From contig NC_079214.1 in the NCBI RefSeq assembly GCF_029633865.1, forward strand, positions 22,254,873 through 22,318,872: a stretch of DNA of 64,000 nt. The letters are read 5' to 3'. Below are positions 1 to 11,702 of the stretch, one piece after another. The notes below the pieces were generated by a model. The model was not told the origin of the DNA, searched no databases, and saw only the letters and a list, made by a program, of their open reading frames with translations. The position numbers and the translations under genes were made by a program. Source of the DNA: Lampris incognitus. Its lineage: Eukaryota; Chordata; Actinopteri; Lampriformes; Lampridae. How positions within the stretch are numbered: position 1 is the first letter of the stretch; every line of letters starts with the position of its first letter.

Positions 1-2
1 TC

Positions 3-3000
3 AAATTGAGAGCAGACATTAAAAGTCAAGATGTTCCTCAAACCTGGCCGCCTGAAGTCAAACCAGAAGCAGAATGTCCTACCATTCCAGAGTCGCTCAT
101 TATCTTCCTGTACTCTCTACTCACAGGCTCAAATGATCCTGATCATGCATCCCAGAGAGTGCAGTGCCTTCTGCAGTCATTTGGCCATGACATAGTATAT
201 GCAGTGACATGTGGAAATGCCAAGCCTTCCAAGCACATTGTTCTGCCATTCAGTGTCAAATCGTTGACAGGAAATGTAGAGTTGATAAACATCCTCAACC
301 GACTTGGTCACAGTGTGTCCTATTCACAGATGGAAGAGATCAACACTGCCCTGTGTCTCCAGAAACTCTCATCATCAGGGAGTGGCATTGCCCTTCCAGC
401 TAACATCCATCCTGGCATATTCACAACTTTAGCCTGGGACAATATCGACCGTCTTGAAGAAACTGTCAGTGGTGAGGGAACATCTCACAGAGTCCATGGG
501 ATTGCTGTGCAAGCAAAGCCAGTCAACCCACTTCCTGTCCAACCCATGCCCACTGTTCCCAAAACAAAGAAGAGAAGCATTGATGGACCCCCACCAATGT
601 TACCAACTTACAATGCTGGACAACGGGTAGGGCCACCACAAAGCAAAAAGTCAGATGCCGATACTGCAGCCAATACTAAGCTTGCCAGAGAGAAAAACCT
701 TCTTTGGGTCCTAGCACGCATGTCACAACAAGAAGAACAGTCAGTCAGCAGCTGGACAGGCTTCAACATCCTGACTCGAGGAGAGATGACGGTCATCCCC
801 GACAATATAGGCTATCTGCCTACCATCAGTGCTCCAGCGACACAAATGTCTACTGTCAACGAGGTGCTTAACCAGTCACTGAGCATCATGCAGTGCTTAG
901 GCCTGAGGAAGATTGTCTGTGTCTTTGACCAAGCCCTGTATGCGAAGGCTGTCGAGATCACATGGAAACACCATGACAAGTTCCATGATATCATCATTAG
1001 GCTTGGGGTATTCCACACCATCTGCACACTGCTGGCAATAATAGGAAAGCGTTTCCAAGATGCTGGACTCAAAGACCTCTGCATTGAGTCTGGCATGATT
1101 GCAGAAGGCTCAATTGCTGGTGTTATGGATGGCCGCAAGTACAACAGGGCAGTGCGACTACACAAGCTCCTGTATGAGGCTCTCATGCGACTGACCTTGA
1201 ATGGTTTCCTGTCCTGGTTGGAAGAAACTCACAGGAATGACATGGTTCACCTGAATGAGACACTGAAGACCATTGGCAGCCTTGGGAAAGAAGTCTCACA
1301 ACATGCTTTGAAGGAGGTCCTCGAGAACAGCTCTTGTACACGCATCATGGATCTATTTGAAGTCTACCGTGAGTTCCTTAGAGGTGGAAACGGCAGCCTC
1401 TCGAACTTCTGGATGTCCTATTTGGACATGGTTGAAATCTTGTCGGGGCTCATCCGAGCATCCAGAGGGGGAGACTGGATGCTACACTTGGCTAGCATTC
1501 GAGCAATGATCCCATGGTGCTTTGCTTATGACAGGATGAATTATGCACGCTACCTCCCCTACTACTACGCCCAGATGTCTGAGCTGCCCATCACACACCC
1601 AGATGTGTACACAGAATTCATGGAAGGAGGCTTCTCAGTCCAACTGGGCTCCACCAATCCCTTTGGCCGAATCCCTGTTGACCAAGCTATAGAAGAAACG
1701 GTGAACAAAGACACCCAAACAGCTGGAGGGACAAAGGGATTCAGCTTGAAGCCAGGAGCTGTGACCAAATATTATCTCACAGCTGAGTATAGAAGCATGT
1801 ACCTCAGACAGCTGAGAGATCTGACAGGTCAAGGCAGGTGCAAATGGTCTCATCCAGATCTACAGAGTCCAAGGATCAAGAGAGATGAAGCAGATGTCCA
1901 GTCTCTCATGGACCTTATGGAGAATAACTGGCTCAATCCTATGTCCCCTGATGAGATTGATTTGGTTAGCCTCTCCACTGGCAACATGGCTCCACCTGAT
2001 GTGACCATAGATCTCTTGAGGGCTCTTGAGAAAGGAGAAGAGGCCTACCAAGCATTCCAGCAAACAAGGTTAGATGCAGACCCACCACCTGTGAAATTCC
2101 ACGACAAGATGACCAAGCAAAGTCTGAAAACATTCTCCAATGTCAGCACAAAACAAGCTCATGGAAAGAAAGCACAGGATGTGGTTCTGAAGGCAGATAG
2201 AAACCTTTTCAGTCACATGATCCTGGTGGCTGAAAGCAGGAAGGTGAATCTGAAGGATGTCCTTGCCTACCCATTGGGCCCACTACCATGGGCACTGGCA
2301 AATGCTGATGGGTCCTTACGAAAAACAAACAAGGCTGCACTTGCCAGAGAGCTTGAAAAGAATGTATCTCCTGCAGAAGACATCCCAATCCCATCTACTT
2401 CCATCATTGATGGGATGAGCCTGGTCCAAAAAATGAATGGCAACAACAAAACCTTTGCACAGGTGGCAGAGTCAGCCTTGACCCAGGTCCTCCATGAGGG
2501 AGCACAGAGTGGGAGGATTGATGTTGTTTTTGATGTCTATCACCAGACTTCGATCAAAGATGCTGAACGACTGAACCGGGGTGGAGACATCACTCTCCAG
2601 TACAAGAATCTTGCAGGGGGACACCACGTCCAGCAGTGGAGAAAATTTCTGTGCAGTTCCTCCAACAAGACCAGTCTCATCAAGTTTCTGGTGGAAGAGT
2701 GGAAACTCCCACGATACAGAGCTATGCTGCATGGCAAGGTGTTGTACATGACCTGTGAGGAAACCTGCTACAAGTTGACAGAAGATGGGTGTGAGGAAGC
2801 AGCAGAACTGCACTCCACACATGAAGAAGCTGACACCCGTCTGCTCCTGCATGCATTGCATTCAGCAAATGCGGGCTCAAAGTCAGTTATCATCACAGCT
2901 GAGGACACTGATGTCATGGTGCTTTGTCTTGGCTTCCAGAAGGACATCACCTGTCCCATCTACCAGAAGTGTGGGACTCAGAACCGCACACGGTTTGTCG

Positions 3001-3695
3001 ACATCACCAAACTGGCAAGTTCACTTGGAGACAGCATCTGTGACAGCCTAATTGGCTTACATGCCTTCACAGGCTGCGACACTGTCAGTGCATTCGCTGG
3101 TCGAGGGAAGCTGAATGCCCTGAAGATAGTGAGAAAGCATACTTCCTGCCAAGAGACTTTTAGTCAACTGGGACAGACATGGAATGTGAGTGATGAGCTG
3201 TTCCAGAAAATTGAGCAGTTCACCTGTCGGATGTATGTTGCTAATAGCAGCACTGCTGAGGTGAACAAACTGCGTTACCAGCTCTTCTGCACCAAAAGGG
3301 GAGAGGTTGAGTCCAGCCAGATGCCACCATGTAGAGACTGTCTCTTTATGCATGTTCAACGAGCCAACTATCAGGCAGCAATATGGAAGTGCTGTCTGCA
3401 GGCTAACCCTGTAGTGCCAAGCCCTACTGAGTATGGATGGACAGACGATGAAGGCAAGCTGGCCATTTACTGGATGCGCTCCCCACCTGCACCAGATGTG
3501 GTCTTGGAAATGCTAACATGCAAGTGTGTGCATTCATGCAAAATGCCAAGCTGCATGTGCCTGTCAAATGGACTTCCATGCACAGACATGTGCAGGTTAC
3601 AGACCTGCAGTAACCAAAAACAGCAGGATGGTCCAGAACTGGACTTTGAACTTGGGGAGTCAGATGATGAGAGAAACGAGCAGTTTGATGAATGA
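3..3695 (+). CDS. Long intronless ORF with FEN1/PIN-like acidic motifs, 5' end outside window
   Basis: The frame is open from the window edge to TGA at 3693-3695, about 1230 codons without a break, so the true start lies upstream. I do not know a named gene for it. From memory, similar proteins with HEEADTR, DTDVMVL and LHAFTGCDTVSAFAG motifs recur in fish and marine invertebrates as multi-copy uncharacterised proteins. Counting from codon 1 at position 6, acidic residues lie at E940/E941/D943, D967/D969 and D1025 (in GCDT). That spacing recalls the XPG-I/PIN metal-binding layout of FEN1-like nucleases (inference). The last about 60 residues hold a Cys-rich tail (about 1172-1203) resembling CXC/tesmin-like repeats, then an acidic C-terminus. 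No LTR, gag, reverse transcriptase or integrase motif is visible. It could be the main gene of an unclassified mobile element or a domesticated gene. Confidence is high that it is coding, low on function. Confidence 0.8.
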   Translation, partial: KLRADIKSQDVPQTWPPEVKPEAECPTIPESLIIFLYSLLTGSNDPDHASQRVQCLLQSFGHDIVYAVTCGNAKPSKHIVLPFSVKSLTGNVELINILNRLGHSVSYSQMEEINTALCLQKLSSSGSGIALPANIHPGIFTTLAWDNIDRLEETVSGEGTSHRVHGIAVQAKPVNPLPVQPMPTVPKTKKRSIDGPPPMLPTYNAGQRVGPPQSKKSDADTAANTKLAREKNLLWVLARMSQQEEQSVSSWTGFNILTRGEMTVIPDNIGYLPTISAPATQMSTVNEVLNQSLSIMQCLGLRKIVCVFDQALYAKAVEITWKHHDKFHDIIIRLGVFHTICTLLAIIGKRFQDAGLKDLCIESGMIAEGSIAGVMDGRKYNRAVRLHKLLYEALMRLTLNGFLSWLEETHRNDMVHLNETLKTIGSLGKEVSQHALKEVLENSSCTRIMDLFEVYREFLRGGNGSLSNFWMSYLDMVEILSGLIRASRGGDWMLHLASIRAMIPWCFAYDRMNYARYLPYYYAQMSELPITHPDVYTEFMEGGFSVQLGSTNPFGRIPVDQAIEETVNKDTQTAGGTKGFSLKPGAVTKYYLTAEYRSMYLRQLRDLTGQGRCKWSHPDLQSPRIKRDEADVQSLMDLMENNWLNPMSPDEIDLVSLSTGNMAPPDVTIDLLRALEKGEEAYQAFQQTRLDADPPPVKFHDKMTKQSLKTFSNVSTKQAHGKKAQDVVLKADRNLFSHMILVAESRKVNLKDVLAYPLGPLPWALANADGSLRKTNKAALARELEKNVSPAEDIPIPSTSIIDGMSLVQKMNGNNKTFAQVAESALTQVLHEGAQSGRIDVVFDVYHQTSIKDAERLNRGGDITLQYKNLAGGHHVQQWRKFLCSSSNKTSLIKFLVEEWKLPRYRAMLHGKVLYMTCEETCYKLTEDGCEEAAELHSTHEEADTRLLLHALHSANAGSKSVIITAEDTDVMVLCLGFQKDITCPIYQKCGTQNRTRFVDITKLASSLGDSICDSLIGLHAFTGCDTVSAFAGRGKLNALKIVRKHTSCQETFSQLGQTWNVSDELFQKIEQFTCRMYVANSSTAEVNKLRYQLFCTKRGEVESSQMPPCRDCLFMHVQRANYQAAIWKCCLQANPVVPSPTEYGWTDDEGKLAIYWMRSPPAPDVVLEMLTCKCVHSCKMPSCMCLSNGLPCTDMCRLQTCSNQKQQDGPELDFELGESDDERNEQFDE

Positions 3696-6600
3696 CAGTG
3701 TGATGATTCTGATGGTATTACTGTGGTAGTAGTCTATTGATGCACAGGATGTTGATTCTGGACTTGGTTACCCAGAGCTTGATAACAATAATGTAACCAT
3801 ATTCACATATACCAATTACCCTACCCATTACCATTACATATACCCACTAATGATATGGGATTACATGTATCATTGACTAAGTATATGTAAATGTCAATGT
3901 TGTTTAAAATATTAAAATAGTTCATTACCTCACTATGGTATTCCTTTTTATCATGTATTTTGATTGTGTATTTAAACAGATGTATAGAGACCAGTTTGTG
4001 ACCTAACTGGCTTTGGTCTAGTTCTCATTTAAGGCTCACAATCACCTCACACAATGAAATAGTATGGGTATATTATACATTTCCTGAATCTTTACAGTCC
4101 TGTGAGTATTCCAGTTTTTGTGTTTTGTGTCCCTGATATTCCTAGATGCCACAGGGCTAAAAGAAAGTATATAGTTTAGGCGAACATTGCAGAAAGATGT
4201 GTGTTATTGACGGGTTGAAGAGCTCAAGTGACCTCTATATTTGTGAGAAATATCCACAACAGGGCTTGAATGAAAGCTAAGAAGGTCCCCTTTAAAATGA
4301 TACCAAAGACAATATTATAGAACATTGAAAAATGTCCTGACCATGAGGCTAAACCAGGATATGCACCAGCGTCTAAAATGCAATTTAGTTTAGCGGGTGG
4401 TTAACTTCATGAGCTGATAACTGTGATACAGCTGCTACTCAGGAATGGTTATCATACCAAAATATCATCTACAGACATGGATCCTTTCAAAAATTATAAG
4501 TAAGTTTTGCCACCTTGAGTGTACCGAAATATCGTCTGGCCCATGGACTACTTTCCCCAGAGTTAAAAGCAAGTCTGCAGAGTCCATTCTTATCACGCCC
4601 CCCTTGTCTTTCCAATAGTCCTCAGTGAGTCTGATTCTGTGGTGTCCTTCAAATTTAAATTTATATCAACTTGTATATTCACTATCATTTGACTAGCCAT
4701 CATTGCTGAGTTAATTCACCTTAGTTGATACTTATCCTTAGCACCTCCTTTTGGGAGGGTCTCCATCCCTCCGGGAAGAGCTATCCCTCCTCTGATGCTC
4801 CTCTTGAAATTTCTCCAATTTTTTTTACATTTTTTTCCTGAAAAGGGTTCTGTGGAGTTTTTCCTTATCCAAATCCAGGTTCTAAGGATAAGGGGTGCTG
4901 TACATTGTCATTTACTCTACAGTATTTACCTGTGTTGGAGAATGTAATGTGAATGTAACACCCCCCCCCCCCCCAGACTGAACTGTGATGTCAAATTATT
5001 CTTTGTCAAGGATGAGTGTTGCAGTCTAGAGGCAAAAAAGCAGGACTTAAAAATCAACTGGAAACGACACAGAGATAGGGAGAGACCCAGAGCAGCTACA
5101 GCCGCAGCGATCTAAGAGTCACTGTCAAACTACCAAGATAAAAAGTACCATTAAATGAATGAAGATATGCAAAGGCTTTGTCAGCTCCAGGCTTCAGTAG
5201 GGTGTGACGATCTGGTACAATAAAATGCATCAGATGTCATGAGGTTCCAATGGGAGTTCATGAAAGCAGCGTGGGGTGAGAAAATAACTCAGAAGGAGTT
5301 GACGAAGGAAAAATAACCTTCTGAATGTGACACTGTGTTTATTCACACAATCAACGGAGTAGCTGTATTTCGAAACTTGGGGAAGGGCTCAGCGTCAAGC
5401 AGCTTTCTACGAGTAGCTTTTGATTTCCACAGAGCACCAAATGTCATTGAAAATATTTCTGAGATGTAGAGTTTACTTCATAACCAAGGGATTTACTGCA
5501 GCGCCTTTGAAACAGTATTGTGGAAGCAGAATTACAATCTCCTCTGTGTCATTGATAAGGGAATCAAAGTGTGTCCTAGCAACATGGATAGATTTGTCTC
5601 CCAACCATGAGGGGACACTTATATGAATGACAACATGGCCCTACACAGAAGATGAATTTACAGAGCCAAAGAAACAATTCGAACAGTTATGGAGAAGACT
5701 GTCAAAATTTAGAACGATGATATAATTTTACAGAGATGAAGTAGATTCAGGCGTTAAGATAGGACGTGATAAGTAATTTAGGGAGAAAAACTCTCTTGTA
5801 AGTGGCTTTGGGGCGGGGAGGGGTGTCTGCTAACAGAGTAAATGTAATGTGAATGCAGCACTGCAAGATCCCTTCAAAAAAACAAAAACAAACAACAAAG
5901 TGATTTCATGAAAACTTAAAGCGTGCAAATGTAACTCTGGAGTAAAAGCTTACAAAGTCTTCAGACAAAACAGTAGGAAGTGTGGTAATTAGCAAGTAAA
6001 AACCATACTCAAATGAATTTCAAAATATGGAATCGTCAAGGATAAGATGCTTGTGGTGTTGCCCCCACCATCACCCCTGAAACTCATTGAAGTAATGATA
6101 GTCTTGCCCTGGAGAAATGCAGGTATATTCCAAGTGTTGAAGTACCTTGCAGCAGTGTTCAAGAGCAAAAAGAGATCAGGTTTTAAGTGAGAGAATACCA
6201 TGCAACAGTTTGGTTCTTTGTATGTGAAGGTAAATAAAGTCAAAGAATAGCATGCATTATTGAGTAGTATACACAAGACCAGGCAGATTGGAAAATGTGA
6301 CTGCACCAGCCAAAGACTTGCCTCAGTGTTGTGGTACAAAACTCATTGTGGCCTTTTGTAGAACTCCCTGTGGCACAGAAAGATTTAACTGAAAATGGAT
6401 ACCAAAAGAAGGTGCAATAACGTCACAATCCTTGTGCCATTCTCCAGGGTGAGACCTCACACAGAACCCCAACTCAGAAAATAAACAGGTTTACCAACCC
6501 ATCAATAGTCCCTGTAGACAATATCAGGCGATGCCATCATAAATTCACAGAGCCATCTCACATGAAACATCATTAATTTACTTTAATGATCGCAATATTA

Positions 6601-7419
6601 TAGCCCTGGGTGTGCGAGTATGTTTTTTTCCCCCCTGGATTAATTATTGGAGTTATGAGTTGGGCACTTTCCCTCATTAATGTTTTATTTAGTTAGGCCC
6701 GTGATGACACTTCATGAACACTCAACAGTGCATTCTGCAGACCGCCCCTCTCGCTATCCACTCCCTGCAGACTCCACACAGCTGTCCGCTGCAACCAAAG
6801 ACCTGCATGACTAACAATCACATAAAGATGATGATGATGAAGAAGAAGGACAGATGGAGATTACAGAAAGACATAAATCTTGGCACAGTTATGGTAGCAG
6901 AAAGTAGATGCCGTACACTCATGTATGCCATTGATTTTCAGGTCTGCCCTCTTGATACTGACCCCAATGACATCCCCAAAAAATGTCTTAACGAATAGAT
7001 CTGTACTCCGTGGCTATTATGATTCATTTTGGAAAATGTGAGTCACAGTAATCTAGCGGTAGGTGGGTAAACTATGAAATCGAAATACAACATTCACTAT
7101 TGATCAGTTGGATGCTGTTTTCTTTTGACGTATACTATGGTTTATGTCAACCCTAAAAAGTGGGTAGATTATGATCCTCAAACTAAAAGGTGGTTTAACT
7201 GCGTTTTAGGTTACAGGTTATGGGTACGTTCACCCTCCACCCCACCGCAACTCTGCTTGTAGTTTGATATCTCAATTACGCAGGCAATCTCCAAGACATG
7301 GCATACAGCCGCTGAAACGCTGACATTATGTACCACTAGATGTCACTGTACCGCTGTTTGAGCAGTCGACAGCATGTGAGTTCAAGTTGAGAGAGGAAGA
7401 GAGTTGGTTGATAGACTTA
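3696..7419. other. Noncoding, no gene recognised
   Basis: AT-rich sequence downstream of the long ORF. It holds a poly-C run near 4962-4975, an A-rich run near 5877-5900 and a short ATG/AAG trinucleotide patch near 6829-6848. Short ORFs here look like chance. I see no terminal repeats that would close a transposon containing the upstream ORF. Confidence 0.6.
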
Positions 7420-7474
7420 CACACCCGATCAGCCAAAACATTAAAACCATCTGCCTAATATTGTGTAGGTCCCC

Positions 7475-8880
7475 CTCGTGCCGCCAAAACAGCTCTGACC
7501 CGTCGAGGTATGGACTCCACAAGACCTCTGAAGGTGTCCTCTGGTGTCTGGCACTAAGACTTTAGCAGTAGATCCTTTAAGTCCTGGAAGTTGCAAGGTG
7601 GGACCTCCATGGATCGGACTTGTTTTTCCAGCACATTCCACAGATGCTTGATCAGGTTGCGATCTGGGGAATTTGGAGGCCAAGGCAACACCTTGAACTT
7701 GATGTCATGCTCCTCAAACCATTCCTGAACAATTTTTGCAGTGTGGCAGGGTGCGTTAGCCTCCTGAAAGAGGCCACTGCTAGGAAATACCATTGCCATG
7801 AAGAGGTGTACCTGGTCTGCATTGATGTGTAGGTAGGTGGTACATGTCAAAGTAACAGCCACATGAATGCCAGGATCCAAGGTTTCCCAGCAGAACATTG
7901 CCCAGAGCTTCACACTGCCACCCTCGGCTTGCCTTCTTCCCGTAGTGCATCCTGGTGCCATCTCTTCCCCAGGTAAACCCACACGCACCTGGCCGCCTAC
8001 ATGATGTAAAAGAAAATGTGATTCATCAGACCAGGCTTCTTTCTTCCATTGCTCCATGGTCCAGTTCTGATGCTCATGTACCCATTGTAGACGCTTTTGA
8101 CAGTAGACAGGGGTCAAGATGGGCACTCTGACCGTTCTGCCAGCATTAACCTTTTCAGCAATTTGAGCTACAGTTGCTCTTCTGTGGGATCAGACCAGAC
8201 GGGCTAACTTTCATTCCCCACACGCATCAGTGAGTCTTGGCACCCATGATCCTGTAGCCGGTTCACCGGTTGCCTTCCTTGGACCACTTTTGTTTTTGCT
8301 TTTTTTTGTTTTTCTCTTTTATTCTATAGAAAAAGCATTCAAAATACAATACACATATAGCAAACCAATAGGGAAATAAAACATTTCACAAACCCATCGA
8401 ACTCTACAGAATCAAAGAGGACAAGAATCAAAAATTACAACACAGGTAGACGAAACAGAAAATAATGAGGTAACCTGTAAGCCTTGGCATGGCTTCCAGC
8501 CTGCAGACCCCCCCCCACTAAATCAAAGAAATCAAACAAAAAACACACATATACCACACACAGTATACTGTTTAACCCAATTCCAACATCACCCTCCCTC
8601 CTTCCCCAATCACAACAAAAGTGCTCCCCTCTACAAATCCACCAACAAACTCTTCTTCTCTAACATAACCATACAACATATTAACATCTCTTTCCATTAT
8701 ACTCCTAAAATATTCCACACCTCAGCTTTCCTCTTTTCATAAGGGGCCATATTCCTCCTTAGCTTGACAGCAAACTTTACATGGCTTAAAACCACTTTTG
8801 GTAGCGACCAGTGCATAAAAGGAAAACCCCACAAGACCTGCCATCTTGGAGATGCTCTGACCCAGTTGTCTAGCCATCAC
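7475..8880 (-). pseudogene. Broken Tc1-type transposase
   Basis: The N-terminal helix-turn-helix part (motif ARQLGQSISKMAGLVG) is encoded at about 8887-8801 and the catalytic part at about 8282-7475, separated by a retroposed insert. The catalytic domain keeps WSDES, the first acidic residue of the DD34E triad. The second motif reads EANAPCH, where an Asp normally precedes Asn, and the third reads LIKHLW where Glu normally stands before HLW, so two catalytic acids are gone. An in-frame TAG at 7554-7556 ends the reading about 40 codons early. About 75 bp between the two domains (near 8130-8145) also appears missing. The gene is dead. Confidence 0.85.
8293..8790 (-). mobile_element. Retroposed LINE-like fragment inside the Tc1 element
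   Basis: Flanked by a perfect 10-bp direct repeat accacttttg (8283-8292 and 8791-8800), which also restores the Tc1 transposase sequence across the gap. The left end is T-rich, i.e. an A-rich tail on the minus strand. About 498 bp, no coding motif visible. A 5'-truncated LINE is the likeliest reading; a retroposed transcript is possible. Confidence 0.65.
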
Positions 8881-9066
8881 AATTTGGTCACTGCTGTAAA
8901 GTTCGGACTTTGCGATCAAATATCTTTTTTTAAGCAAGCCACAGGGATAAAAAAATTATATATTCTAAATCAGCTGAGCATGTCTAATGACTCACTTGTG
9001 CTGATACGCTGAGTTTCAAACAAGTTGGTTTTCATGTTGTTTACTGGGGAGAAGTATGGCTGCCCG

Positions 9067-9548
9067 TAATTGACCTTTCGCAAAGTCCCGCCCCCCTTAG
9101 TTACTGTTGCTATGCCCGTCAAGCATTTCAGAACTATCCAGGAAGTAGCCGGAAAGCACCAAAACATGAAGGAAGAAATCAGCCTATTGTGTGGGTAAAA
9201 GTAACAGTAATAATACGTTAGCTGTATTAGCTATCAATAATAGCTAGTAGCAAGCTTAGCTTGGAGCAGACAGGTATTTTTGTTGATTTTGGATGGATTA
9301 AGCTGGCCATGGAGTCTGCTATACTGCGAAATCTATTGCCGACATTGTGCTTCTTGTATTCTGGGTTTCGGGAAGGGAAAGAAAATTACACCCCCTCCAA
9401 ACTTTTCAGATATCTAGTATCTGATTTGCAGATCCCATAGGCACACCGTTTCAGCATTTTGTTGTGTGTTTGAAAGCTTGACGGACCGTTGCTAAGGTAG
9501 GATTGGACAAGCACCGTTCTGGGGCTGTACTTTGTGAAAGGTCAATTA
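9067..9548. mobile_element. MITE with aattgacc ends, copy A
   Basis: The left end (aattgacctttcgcaaagt) and the complemented right end (aattgacctttcacaaagt) match at 18 of 19 positions, with possible TA outside. About 480 bp, noncoding. A second family member lies at 50309-50773, sharing internal blocks such as gttactgttgct, ggagcagaca and gggaaagaaaa. Confidence 0.7.
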
Positions 9549-9930
9549 ACGGACCGTCTGTAAACTACAGAAGAAGCGAAAAAGTGAAAAAAGAGGAAAG
9601 CCAAAAAATGGCAAAATTGAAACACCATCGCCTACACACATGAAACCCCTTCAATGCCCTTCATTAAAAGAAAATCAATGCGTGACAGTGTTCTTTCCAG
9701 TTTGGGGTTGCTTTGTTTGTAAATGTATAGCGACCAAGTCATTATAAAGCCTATTATGAGAAAAGGAGCAAAGGTACGCAGCAATAACAGATACAGCCAT
9801 GGAAAGACTTTTTTGTATTGCTCAGAAATCTGATGTGTGGTGTTTTGTAATTGCATCAGAATTTTAGGTCAGACACTTTTTGCATCCATAATCCATTATC
9901 TAATTCTATAGAATACGGATATATCTAAAT

Positions 9931-10302
9931 TTAGCACAAAAAGTAAGGAAATGTGTGTTTGGTAGATTATTTCTTTGTTGTAACAATGCTTCTTGGCAAT
10001 ATATCTTATATCAGGCACCTGATTGTCAGCAGCTGGGGTACCAGAAGCTCAAAACAGAGTTAATAGCAACAGCAAAATAAGCTGTTGGGCATTGGCAGAG
10101 AAGATTTGGCAAATTTTTCATGGGTGCAACTCACATACTCAGCTCTGCTGCTCATCCCACAAATGCATGTTCCTTACAAATGTGGCACCATTTAAAAGGG
10201 AAATAACCCGGCTTTCCAACATTGTAAGATTTATTGCCAAGAAGCATTGTTACAACAAAGAAATAATCTACCAAACACACATTTCCTTACTTTTTGTGCT
10301 AA
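9931..10302. repeat. Perfect 71-bp inverted repeat with about 230-bp spacer
   Basis: 9931-10001 is the exact reverse complement of 10232-10302 (71 of 71 by eye). The spacer 10002-10231 is noncoding. No clear target duplication flanks the arms. Either a foldback element or a recent local inverted duplication. Confidence 0.85.
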
Positions 10303-10328
10303 GTATAGAATTTTTGGCCAACTAGAAT

Positions 10329-10693
10329 ATTCCATCCATCCATCTATCCATTATCTGGACCGCCTATCCTGCTCTCAGGGATGCTGGAGCCTATTCCAGC
10401 AGTCATTGGGCAGCAGACAGAGAGACACCCTGGACAGGTCACCAGGCCATCACAGCACAGGGCCCACACACACACACACGCATTCATACCTAGGGACAAT
10501 TTAGTACGGCCGATTCATCTGACCTGCATGTCTTTGGACTGTGGGAGGAAACCCATGCAGACACGGAGAGAACATGCAAACTCCACAGAGGACGAACCGG
10601 GATGACCCGCCAAGGCTGGACTACCCCGGGGCTCGAACCCAGGACTTTCTTGCTGTGAGGTGATCGGGCTAATCACTGCACCACCGTGCCACC
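10329..10693 (-). mobile_element. tRNA-headed SINE with GATGG-type tail
   Basis: Flanked by a 10-bp direct repeat caactagaat (10319-10328 and 10694-10703). On the minus strand it starts with a tRNA-like head containing a B-box-like gggttcgagcccc, followed by a body with a CA microsatellite. It ends in a ccatccatc-type tail (atggatgg on the minus strand), typical of fish SINEs with an L2-like 3' end. Confidence 0.8.
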
Positions 10694-10903
10694 CAACTAG
10701 AATGTGGACATTCGAAATAGTTTCTGTTCGAGGCTGTGATTCAAAGAATGGAAGGATACTTGTAAATAAAATATAATATGATGTGCTGGACATAAATGAA
10801 ACTTTTTTATCTGCTAATTATTAATATTTATGTTTAAGCAACCCACACCCTTGATTTATAGGGGATGTTGCATTCAAATTGGAATTTGATAGGCTATTAA
10901 TGA

Positions 10904-10964
10904 TTCCTTGGCTGGTCTCATGTGAATATCATAATCTGATATTCACATGAGACCAGCCAAGGAA
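10904..10964. repeat. Perfect 28-bp hairpin with 5-nt loop
   Basis: 10904-10931 and 10937-10964 are exact reverse complements around the loop taatc. The arms contain ggctggtctcatgtgaat. No associated gene is seen. Confidence 0.9.
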
Positions 10965-11388
10965 TTAAACAGTAGGCAATTTATTATACACTATAATGTA
11001 GTGTCTTTACCTTTGTATTAACCTAAGTACCCTGAAATTCCTCTATGCTGTTTAACCTTTTTAGCATGCCATTCCAAGATTTTCACTGGCCCCATCTGCC
11101 CCCCCCCCACACTAAATATTTTATGTAGGCGCCATTGTGGGTGCCAGAGGGCTTTGGTCTTTTTGACATATATCTGAATTAGGCTACTGATGTAAATCAT
11201 ATCACGTTTCAAGACCAGTGTCACTGGGTCAGATAACTCCCCCACAATAAGGTAAGTCTAACTAAGGGCAGGTTATGCTGTGGGCAACCCAGAAAATAGG
11301 GCCTTTTTATAATGGGCTGTGTAGTTATGTTGTTGTGGACTTTTTTTTGGTCATATTTTGAAACAATAGTATTAAAATAGTACTATCC
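10965..11388. other. Noncoding spacer
   Basis: Holds a poly-C run near 11101-11109. Nothing else recognised. Confidence 0.5.
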
Positions 11389-11515
11389 ACCCATCCATTA
11401 TCCAAACCGCTTATCCTTACTCAGGGTCACGGGGATGCTGGAGCCTATCCTAGCAGTCATTGGGCAGCAGGCAGGGAGACACCCTGGACAGGCCACCAGG
11501 CCATCACACAGGGCC

Positions 11516-11546
<31 letters not shown>

Positions 11547-11702
11547 ACACACACACACACATTCACACCTTGGGACCATTTAGTATGGCCGATACAACTG
11601 ACCTATGTCCTCTGTGCGGAGTTTGCATGTTCTCTCCGTGTCTGCGTGGGTTTCCTCCGGGTGCTCCGGTTTCCTCACACAGTCCAAAGACATGTAGGTC
11701 AG
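11389..11702 (-). mobile_element. SINE fragment with internally reversed segment
   Basis: 11389-11607 matches the tail and body of the 10329-10693 SINE in the same orientation, including a CA array at about 11517-11562. From 11608 to 11702 the next section of the same SINE appears in the opposite orientation, ending in taggtcag, which mirrors ctgaccta at 11598-11605. The tRNA head is absent. Confidence 0.7.

Noticed and set aside
5989..6339. 116-codon ORF on the minus strand
   Set aside because: No recognisable domain or start context; probably chance.
10904..10964. microRNA precursor
   Set aside because: A perfect stem with a 5-nt loop is unlike animal pre-miRNAs, which have bulges and longer loops.
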